64,000 nucleotides of DNA from Streptomyces thermodiastaticus. Its GTDB lineage: Bacteria; Actinomycetota; Actinomycetes; Streptomycetales; Streptomycetaceae. A model generated the notes under the pieces. It had not been told where the DNA came from. It was given only the letters and a program-made list of their open reading frames with translations, and did no database searches. The DNA lies in NCBI RefSeq assembly GCF_014656135.1, contig NZ_BNBV01000026.1:20322-84321 (forward strand), written 5' to 3'. Shown piece by piece: positions 57,883-64,000 of the stretch (position 1 is its first letter; the number at the start of each line of letters is the position of its first letter). Made by a program: the position numbers and the translations under genes.

Positions 57883-59649
57883 TTACAGGTACTGTCCGGT
57901 GTTCGCCACCGTGTCGATGGAGCGCCCGGTGTCCGCGCCCTGCTTTCCGGTGATGAGCGTGCGGATGTAGACGATCCGCTCGCCCTTCTTTCCGGAGATC
58001 CGGGCCCAGTCGTCGGGGTTGGTGGTGTTGGGCAGGTCCTCGTTCTCCTTGAACTCGTCCACGCACGCCTGGAGGAGGTGGGAGACGCGGAGGCCCTTCT
58101 GGTTCTTCTCCAGATAGTCCTTGATCGCCATCTTCTTGGCGCGGCCCACGATGTTCTCGATCATGGCGCCGGAATTGAAGTCCTTGAAGTACAGGACTTC
58201 CTTGTCACCGTTGGCGTAGGTGACCTCCAGGAAGCGGTTCTCCTCGGTTTCGGCGTACATCTGCTCGACCGCGGTCTGGATCATCGCCTGGACCGTGGCG
58301 GCCTTGTCGCCGCCGTGTTCGGCCAGGTCGTCCGCGTGCAGCGGCAGACGCTCGGTGAGGTATTTGGCGAAGATGTCCTTGGCCGCCTCGGCGTCGGGAC
58401 GCTCGATCTTGATCTTCACGTCCAGCCGGCCGGGGCGCAGGATGGCGGGGTCGATCATGTCCTCGCGGTTGGAGGCGCCGATCACGACCACGTTCTGCAG
58501 GCCCTCCACACCGTCGATCTCGGCGAGCAGCTGCGGGACGATGGTGTTCTCCACGTCCGAGCTGACACCGGAGCCGCGGGTGCGGAAGAGGGACTCCATC
58601 TCGTCGAAGAAGACGATGACCGGGGTGCCCTCGCTGGCCTTCTCCCGGGCCCGCTGGAAGACCAGGCGGATCTGCCGCTCGGTCTCGCCGACGTACTTGT
58701 TCAGCAGCTCGGGGCCCTTGATGTTGAGGAAGAAGCTCTTGCCCGCGGCCTGGCCGGTGACCTCGGCGACCTTCTTGGCCAGCGAGTTGGCCACGGCCTT
58801 GGCGATGAGCGTCTTGCCGCATCCGGGAGGCCCGTAGAGCAGGACGCCCTTGGGCGGGCGGAGTTCGTGCTCCTTGAACAGGTCCGGGTAGAGGTAGGGC
58901 AGCTCGACGGCGTCGCGGATCATCTCGATCTGGGCACCGAGACCGCCGATCTGCTCGTAGCCGATGTCGGGCACCTCTTCGAGGACGAGTTCCTCGACCT
59001 CGCTCTTGGGCACGACCTCGTAGACGTAGCCGGACCTCGGCTCGAGCAGAAGGGCGTCACCGGGGCGGATGGTGGCGTTCAGCAGCGGCTCGGCGAGCCG
59101 CACCACCCGCTCCTCGTCGGTGTGCCCCAGTACCAGGGCTCGCTCGCCGTCCTCCAGGATCTCCTTGAGGGTGACGATGTCGCCGACGCGCTCGAACTCC
59201 ATCGCGTCGACCACGTTGAGCGCCTCGTTCAGCAGCACTTCCTGGCCGCGGCGCAGCTCGTCCAGCTCGACGCTGGGGCTGACGTTCACCCGCAGCTTGC
59301 GGCCTCCGGTGAAGATGTCGGCGGTGCCGTCCTCGTTGGCCTGCAGGAAGACACCGAAACCGGCGGGCGGCTGGGCGAGCCGGTCGACCTCCTCCTTGAG
59401 GGCCACGATCTGGTCACGGGCCTCACGGAGGGTGTTCGCAAGGCGTTCGTTCTGTGCGGACACGCCGGCCAGGTTGGTCTGCAGCTCGACGATCCGCTCT
59501 TCGAGAATCCTCGTGTGTCGCGGAGAGTCGGCGAGCTTGCGTCGCAGGACGGCGATCTCCTGCTCAAGGTAGGCGATCTGCCCGGCCGGGTCGTCGGACC
59601 CCTGCCCCGGGCGGATGCCGCGGTTCGTGTCGTCGTCGTGGGCTGCCAC
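57883..59649 (-). CDS. arc: Proteasome-activating AAA ATPase (ARC/Mpa)
   Basis: 588 residues. Coiled coil about 15-95 (Pup-binding), two OB-like domains about 95-235, then AAA+ core with Walker A GPPGCGKTLIAKAVA, Walker B VIVFFDEMESLF, sensor 1 VVVIGASNREDMID and arginine finger region RPGRLDVKIKIERP. The C-terminal QYL is the tail that docks into the alpha ring to open the gate. I chose GTG 59649 (MAAHDDDTNRG) because GGAGGAGGTGAGG is just upstream; a TTG 18 nt earlier is part of that site. It unfolds pupylated substrates and feeds them to PrcAB. Confidence 0.97.
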   Translation of the reverse strand: MAAHDDDTNRGIRPGQGSDDPAGQIAYLEQEIAVLRRKLADSPRHTRILEERIVELQTNLAGVSAQNERLANTLREARDQIVALKEEVDRLAQPPAGFGVFLQANEDGTADIFTGGRKLRVNVSPSVELDELRRGQEVLLNEALNVVDAMEFERVGDIVTLKEILEDGERALVLGHTDEERVVRLAEPLLNATIRPGDALLLEPRSGYVYEVVPKSEVEELVLEEVPDIGYEQIGGLGAQIEMIRDAVELPYLYPDLFKEHELRPPKGVLLYGPPGCGKTLIAKAVANSLAKKVAEVTGQAAGKSFFLNIKGPELLNKYVGETERQIRLVFQRAREKASEGTPVIVFFDEMESLFRTRGSGVSSDVENTIVPQLLAEIDGVEGLQNVVVIGASNREDMIDPAILRPGRLDVKIKIERPDAEAAKDIFAKYLTERLPLHADDLAEHGGDKAATVQAMIQTAVEQMYAETEENRFLEVTYANGDKEVLYFKDFNSGAMIENIVGRAKKMAIKDYLEKNQKGLRVSHLLQACVDEFKENEDLPNTTNPDDWARISGKKGERIVYIRTLITGKQGADTGRSIDTVANTGQYL

Positions 59650-59893
59650 GGTCCTCACCTCCTCCAAGGGGAGCTGGACGCTTCCAGACCCTACCTGGGT
59701 GGGTGTCGATTGAAACCCCTAGATCACAAAGACGGTCGGGGTGTGTCCGATCTTCACCCTTGCGCTCTCCCTCACGCCAGGGGAATACCCACCGAAGATG
59801 ATTGGAAAGCGGACAGATATAGGGTCGAGATGTTCAACACCCGTCAGAGCTGGCCTGATTCCCGCGCAGCTCGACGTAAAACGGCAGGAGTAG

Positions 59894-60199
59894 ATGAGCG
59901 TGCAAGAACAGACCGCGGAGGGCGGCGAGGCGCTGGAGGTCTGGATCGACCAGGATCTGTGCACCGGTGACGGCCTCTGCGCGCAGTACGCACCCGAGGT
60001 GTTCGAGCTGGACATCGACGGTCTGGCCTATGTGAAAAGCCCGGACGACGAGCTGCTGCAGGACAAGGGGGCGACAACGCCCGTGCCACTGCCGCTGCTG
60101 AGGGACGTGGCCGACTCGGCCCGGGAATGCCCGGGCGAGTGCATCCACGTACGCCGCGTTTCGGACAAGGTCGAGGTGTACGGCCCCGACGCGGCGTGA
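59894..60199 (+). CDS. Single-cluster ferredoxin
   Basis: 101 residues. DLCTGDGLCAQYAPEVFELD and ARECPGECIHVRRV give CxxxxxC and CxxxC spaced as in 3Fe-4S or 4Fe-4S single-cluster ferredoxins of actinomycetes. VWIDQD precedes the first Cys. It carries electrons, usually to P450s or other oxidoreductases. It is divergent from arc, with both starts about 240 nt apart, a conserved neighbour of this locus. The partner enzyme is not in the window. Confidence 0.9.
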   Translation: MSVQEQTAEGGEALEVWIDQDLCTGDGLCAQYAPEVFELDIDGLAYVKSPDDELLQDKGATTPVPLPLLRDVADSARECPGECIHVRRVSDKVEVYGPDAA

Positions 60200-60291
60200 C
60201 CGCGGGGGCGCGCACGGTCGCGGCCGTGCGCTGCGGGCCGCCAGGGCGCGCGGTCGCGAACCGACCGTCGCGCGCCCCGGCGGGCGTGGAC

Positions 60292-60873
60292 TCACACGCT
60301 GTGTGCCCGCGCGGGCGCGGAACGCAGGAACGCGCCGTTCTTCCACTGCCACTTCACGCTGTCCTTCAGGTCGGGACAGCAGGCGGGCACGTCCGGGGAC
60401 GAGTAGCCGAGCAGCGTGGCTGTGACGGCTTCGTCGCGGACGGTGAGAGTGGTCACCGTGTTGCGGTCCTTCGGATCGACCAGGGTGGCCACCACCCGCG
60501 CCGGGCCCGCGCCGTCGCCCCGGGTGAGCACATAGACACCGTCGGGCGGGGTGCCCGTGGGGGCGTCGCAGTGGACGGCCGCGACGGTCTCCGGCCGGCC
60601 GTCGCCGTCCAGGTCGCCGGAGGCCTGCCGGGCGACGACGGCCTTGACCGGACCACACTGGACCGGGAAGGCCACGCCCGCGGTGGAGGGGGCGGGGGCG
60701 GCCGTCGCGGGCGCGTCGCGCACCGGTGTCCCCCCGGGCTGGGCGGCGGTGGCGGAGCCGGGCTGGACGGACGAGGTGAGCGCGACCACTCCGGCGACGG
60801 CGGCGGCGGTGGCGACCCAGTGGATGGGCCGGGGGTGCGTGTGTGCCAGATCCGGAACGGCGGGGTGCTGCAC
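60292..60873 (-). CDS. Secreted protein of unknown function
   Basis: 193 residues from GTG 60873, preceded by AGGAG 8 nt upstream. A hydrophobic stretch at about 20-46 (HWVATAAAVAGVVALTSS) is a signal peptide or anchor. The exported part has a Cys pair in CCPDLKDSVKWQWKNGAFL and a DLDGDGRPETVAAVHCD segment like a calcium-binding FG-GAP-like loop. I recognise no family. An upstream ATG at 60918 is possible. Downstream of trmI but separated by a 21-bp hairpin. Confidence 0.7.
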   Translation of the reverse strand: MQHPAVPDLAHTHPRPIHWVATAAAVAGVVALTSSVQPGSATAAQPGGTPVRDAPATAAPAPSTAGVAFPVQCGPVKAVVARQASGDLDGDGRPETVAAVHCDAPTGTPPDGVYVLTRGDGAGPARVVATLVDPKDRNTVTTLTVRDEAVTATLLGYSSPDVPACCPDLKDSVKWQWKNGAFLRSAPARAHSV

Positions 60874-60988
60874 GAGGAGTGTCTCCTGTGAGGGCTGTGC
60901 CGGTGGGGTGGCCAGCATCGTGCCACACGTCACAGTGCGGGGGAACCGTGGGGTGCACCGCACCTTCGCACCGCCCGCCGGCAACGCG

Positions 60989-61040
60989 CGGGCGGTGCGG
61001 CCCAGTTCCGCCGGCACGGGGAACTGGGCCGCACCGCCCG
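60989..61040 (-). terminator. Terminator of trmI
   Basis: A perfect 21-bp stem (60989-61009 with 61020-61040) with a 10-nt loop, 36 nt after the trmI stop. The strongest hairpin in the window. Confidence 0.9.
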
Positions 61041-61076
61041 TTCGTTGAGGACGGCCGCCGGCTGAGGCGGCGCCGG

Positions 61077-61979
61077 TCAGCGGCCGGCGCCCCCGCCGGC
61101 GTTGGGGCCCTCGTAGTCCTCGCCGTAGGCGCCCTTGGCGGGACGGCGGCGACGCATGGGCGGTTCCACGCCGTCGGCGAGACGGCGGGCGGTGAGCAGG
61201 AAGCCGGTGTGCCCGATCATGCGGTGGTCGGGGCGGACGGCCAGGCCCTCGATGTGCCAGTTGCGGATCATCGTCTCCCAGGCGGTCGGCTCGTTGAAGC
61301 AGCCGATCTCGCGGATGGACTCCACGGTCCGGGCGAGCTGGGTGGTGGTGGCGACGTAGCAGCACAGGATGCCGCCCGGGACGAGCGCCTTGGAGACGGC
61401 CTCCAGGCACTCCCACGGGGCGAGCATGTCGAGGATGACGCGGTCGACGTCGGTGTCGGACAGGTTGTCCTGCAGATCGCCGACGGTCAGCTGCCAGGCC
61501 GGGTGCGGGCCGCCGAAGTAGCGCTCGACGTTGGCCCGGGCGATCTCGGCGAAGTCCGCGCGCCGCTCGTAGCTGTGCAGCATGCCCTGGTCGCCGATGG
61601 CCCGCAGCAGGAAGCTGCTGAGCGAGCCGGAGCCGACGCCGGCCTCGACGACCCGGGCGCCGGGGAAGATGTCGGCGAAGGCGAGGATCTGGCCGGCGTC
61701 CTTGGGGTAGACGACGGCTGCCCCGCGGGGCATGGACAGGACGTAGTCGGGGAGCAGGGGACGCAGCGCGAGATAGGCGACGTTGCCGGTGGTGCGCACC
61801 ACGGTGCCCTCGGGAGCGCCGATCAGTTCGTCGTGCGGGAAGGACCCCTTGTGGGTGTGGAAGTTCTTCCCGGCTTCGAGTGTGAACGTGTAGTGGCGGC
61901 CCTTGGGGTCCGTCAGCTGTACCTGGTCCCCGACCCTGAAGGGCCCGCGGCGGCGGGCGGCACCGGTCGGTTCGGACAT
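61077..61979 (-). CDS. trmI: tRNA (adenine-58-N1) methyltransferase
   Basis: 300 residues. An N-terminal beta domain (FRVGDQVQLTDPKGRHYTFTLE) is followed by the SAM Rossmann fold: ARVVEAGVGSGSLSSFLLRAIG is motif I, DNLSDTDVDRVILDMLAPWE motif IV with the catalytic Asp, and VPGGILCCYVATTTQL follows. It methylates A58 in the T-loop of tRNA. In actinomycetes the gene is conserved near the arc/Pup locus. ATG 61979, single gene, own terminator. The C-terminal tail is basic and low-complexity. Confidence 0.94.
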   Translation of the reverse strand: MSEPTGAARRRGPFRVGDQVQLTDPKGRHYTFTLEAGKNFHTHKGSFPHDELIGAPEGTVVRTTGNVAYLALRPLLPDYVLSMPRGAAVVYPKDAGQILAFADIFPGARVVEAGVGSGSLSSFLLRAIGDQGMLHSYERRADFAEIARANVERYFGGPHPAWQLTVGDLQDNLSDTDVDRVILDMLAPWECLEAVSKALVPGGILCCYVATTTQLARTVESIREIGCFNEPTAWETMIRNWHIEGLAVRPDHRMIGHTGFLLTARRLADGVEPPMRRRRPAKGAYGEDYEGPNAGGGAGR

Positions 61980-62067
61980 GTGACCAGCCTACCGGTCCCC
62001 GACGGGCCTCCTGACCACGTGCCGGGCCCGCGGACGGGCCCCGCGCGCGCCGGGGACGGACGTGGCC

Positions 62068-63651
62068 CTACGCCCCGGTGCGGGGCCCGGACGAGGTTCC
62101 AGGGCGGGCCATGGCGCGGACGAAGGCCCGCTCGACGTCCGCGGCGGACAGCACGCCGTAGATCTCGCCCGTCTCCTCCACGACCAGGTACTCGGTGGCC
62201 GGGGTGGCGCGCAGGGCGTCGAGGAGTTCCTCTCCGGCCAGCTCGGCCGACACTCGCATGCCCTCGGTGAGGTCCTGGGCGAGTTCGCTGGCCCTCACCC
62301 AGGGGCGGCGGTGTTCGGGGACGTGGGCGATGGCGGACTCGCGGACCAGGGACAGCGGGTTGCCGTGTCCGTCGACCACGACCAGGGCGCGGGCGCCCGC
62401 GTCGTTGGCCCGGCGCAGGGCCTCGGCGAGGGAGGTGTCGGTCTCCACGGGCACCGCGCGGCGGGTGAGGGTGCGGGCGCGCAGGTGCGGCAGCTGTTCC
62501 CGCAGCCGGGCCATGCGCAGGCTGTTGCCGGCGCCGGTCCAGATGATCGCGGCGATGATGGCGGCGAGGAGCGCGTCGGTGACGGTGTCCACACCGACGC
62601 CGGGCCCGGTGTCGTCGCCGAGGCTGCCGGACTGGCTCACCAGGGGCAGTCCGACGAGCACGGCGACGGCCAGGGCGCGGCCGACCCAGGCGGCGGCCAC
62701 GGTGCCGGTCATCGGCCGGCCGCTGATCTTCCAGACGACCGCGCGCAGCATGCGGCCGCCGTCCAGGGGCAGGCCGGGCAGCAGGTTGAACGCGGCGACG
62801 ACCAGGTTGGAGATCATCAAGGCGGCCAGCAGGACCCCGAGGACCGAGCCGCGCTCGACCGGCTGCAGGGCGAGGTAGAACACGCCGCCGAGGACCACGG
62901 AGAGCAGCGGGCCGACGAAGGCCAGCAGGAACTCGCGGCCCGGGGTCTCGGCCTCCTTCTCGATCTCGGAGACGCCGCCGAAGAACTGCAGCTGGATGCG
63001 GCGCACCGGCAGCTTGAAGCGGAGGGCGACGAAGGTGTGGGCGAGTTCGTGCACCAGGACGGAGCCGTAGAAGGCGACCGCGAAGAACAGGGAGACCAGA
63101 TACCGGGCGGCGCCGAGTTCGGGCAGGACCCTCTCGAGCTGTCCGCCGAACACCCAGGTGATCAGCGCGGCGACGAGGAACCAGCTGGGCCCGACGTACA
63201 CGGGGACGCCGAAGGGGCGGCCCATGAGCAGCCCGCCGCCCGGCCCCCGCGGGGGGCGGGGCGGACGGGGCGGGGGTGTGCCGGGGGCGCCTGTACCGGG
63301 GCCGCCGTGGGCGTGCGCCCGCTCCGGATGCCGGTCGCCGGCCTGCCGGGGGTCCCGGTCGTCGCGAACGGCGGTGCCGGCGGGCTGCGGCTGTGGCGAC
63401 GGGGCCGGCCGCGCGTCGTGGGCCGCGTCGCTCCCGGCCGGTGCGGTGGAGGCCGGGTCCCCTGCTGCCTCGGTGCCGCCCGGGCGGTCCGCGCCCTCCG
63501 GCCGGCCGGCGGGCCGCGGAAGGCCGCTCCGCCGTGCGGCCGCCTCGCCGGGGCCTTCGGGGCCGACGGCCGGCGCCGTGGGATCCGTGCGGGGCTCGGC
63601 CGGCTCGTCGTTGCCGGGCCGCGGCTGCCCGCTCCCGCCGCTCACGTCCAC
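62068..63651 (-). CDS. M50 site-2 protease with CBS domains
   Basis: 527 residues. An N-terminal Pro/Gly/Ala-rich tail of about 140 residues leads into a multi-helix membrane domain. The zinc motif HELAH (His201, Glu202, His205) and FNLLPGLPLDGGRML, with the third ligand Asp, mark a site-2-type intramembrane metalloprotease. After the helices two CBS domains (about 385-520) may bind a nucleotide. Homologues release membrane-bound regulators such as anti-sigma factors; the substrate here is unknown. An internal ATG at 63225 (MGRPFGVPVYV) could give a shorter form. Confidence 0.92.
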   Translation of the reverse strand: MDVSGGSGQPRPGNDEPAEPRTDPTAPAVGPEGPGEAAARRSGLPRPAGRPEGADRPGGTEAAGDPASTAPAGSDAAHDARPAPSPQPQPAGTAVRDDRDPRQAGDRHPERAHAHGGPGTGAPGTPPPRPPRPPRGPGGGLLMGRPFGVPVYVGPSWFLVAALITWVFGGQLERVLPELGAARYLVSLFFAVAFYGSVLVHELAHTFVALRFKLPVRRIQLQFFGGVSEIEKEAETPGREFLLAFVGPLLSVVLGGVFYLALQPVERGSVLGVLLAALMISNLVVAAFNLLPGLPLDGGRMLRAVVWKISGRPMTGTVAAAWVGRALAVAVLVGLPLVSQSGSLGDDTGPGVGVDTVTDALLAAIIAAIIWTGAGNSLRMARLREQLPHLRARTLTRRAVPVETDTSLAEALRRANDAGARALVVVDGHGNPLSLVRESAIAHVPEHRRPWVRASELAQDLTEGMRVSAELAGEELLDALRATPATEYLVVEETGEIYGVLSAADVERAFVRAMARPGTSSGPRTGA

Positions 63652-63852
63652 GGTGTCCCCTCGTCAGATGCGCGTCTTCTGCGCTCGTCGGCCAGAAGCT
63701 CTCGACGTCGATGGTATGCGGCGACGACCCGCGGTTCCGCCTGGCACCCCCGGGTCCTTCCCGCCGTGCGCCGCCGTCACCGTGGGTGGATCCTCCCCGG
63801 GCCGGGTCACCGGCTGGGTCACTGTCAGTGGCGGGCCGTAAGGTTCGTGGTC

Positions 63853-64000
63853 ATGGAGACCAGCAGCCAGGACGGAGCGCAGTCCCGCGGCGGCACGGCG
63901 GCGGACCGGCGGCCGGTCCCGCCGCCGGAGCCGGCCGCGCCCCGGGCGTCGGCGGTGACGGTGCCGGCGGCCGGGGCGCCGGCGGCCGGGGGGCCCGCGC
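63853..64000 (+). CDS. Start of a plus-strand gene (partial)
   Basis: ATG 63853 with AAGG 9 nt upstream (63840-63843) opens a frame that runs past the end of the window for at least 49 codons. What is visible (METSSQDGAQSRGGTAADRR onward) is a Pro/Ala/Gly-rich disordered leader with no domain. I cannot identify the product. It diverges from the M50 protease gene across a 201-nt gap. Confidence 0.6.
   Translation, partial: METSSQDGAQSRGGTAADRRPVPPPEPAAPRASAVTVPAAGAPAAGGPA

Noticed and set aside
59650..59667. TTG start for Arc at 59667
   Set aside because: That codon lies in the GGAGGAGGTGAGG ribosome site, so GTG 59649 giving the usual MAAHDDD start is preferred.
1..64000. CRISPR arrays, tRNA or rRNA genes, insertion sequences, integrases
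   Set aside because: No regular spaced repeats, no tRNA T-loop/acceptor patterns outside coding sequence, and no transposase or integrase domains found on either strand.

Overview
The window is a high-GC (roughly 70% or more), gene-dense stretch of an actinobacterial chromosome, almost certainly Streptomyces. The reasons are strong third-codon-position GC bias, frequent GTG starts, stop/start-overlapping operons, the argCJBDR operon with argG alongside, DmdR/IdeR-type iron and ARG-type operators, and a full Pup-proteasome locus with typical Streptomyces neighbours. I see no rRNA, tRNA, CRISPR array, insertion sequence or prophage. Most of the window is core chromosome with a few accessory insertions and two decayed genes.

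Layout. 1-6.1 kb: arginine biosynthesis (argG partial, then argR-argD-argB-argJ-argC on the minus strand) with ARG boxes upstream of argG and argC. 6.2-10.2 kb: a minus-strand cassette of YfhO-like GT-C protein, DPMS-type GT2 and GtrA flippase, which together make a complete three-component extracytoplasmic glycosylation system. 10.2-16 kb: small conserved genes (DUF6314, DUF1918), a frameshifted EamA-transporter relic, a Tat-exported GH10-like hydrolase, a 3-hydroxyacyl-CoA dehydrogenase and an NsdA-like regulator. 16-23.5 kb: translation genes pheS-pheT, a 23S rRNA-type SpoU methyltransferase, an orphan PAS histidine kinase, and infC-rpmI-rplT. infC has no canonical start codon and has an attenuator-like leader. 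23.8-33 kb: DUF1844 and SseB proteins, an orphan mycosin-type protease with a proline-rich membrane partner, an alanine-racemase-fold enzyme, a class I amidotransferase-like hydrolase, a LysR regulator, and a coupled XRE-cupin regulator and BtuF-like receptor. 33.2-36.9 kb: a glycine betaine/proline ABC importer whose permease is fused to two tandem substrate-binding domains.

37.5-43.3 kb: a 5'-3' exonuclease, an iron-boxed siderophore-interacting protein, an RluA-type pseudouridine synthase and a Ski2-like helicase (HelY type). 43.5-62 kb is the extended proteasome region, almost all on the minus strand: tatC, tatA, two small proteins, pafC, pafB, two FKBP peptidyl-prolyl isomerases, pafA, an inserted divergent MFS/LacI pair, prcA, prcB, an endonuclease VII relic, pup, dop and arc. 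A ferredoxin gene is divergent from arc; beyond it lie a small secreted protein and trmI. The window ends with an M50 site-2 protease with CBS domains and the first 49 codons of a plus-strand gene.

How it works together: ArgR, encoded last in its own operon, should repress argC and argG through the ARG boxes. PafA attaches Pup, whose encoded C-terminal Glu needs no deamidation; Dop removes it; Arc unfolds tagged proteins into the PrcA/PrcB chamber; PafBC is the linked DNA-damage regulator. Perfect GC-rich hairpins close most transcription units and are listed.
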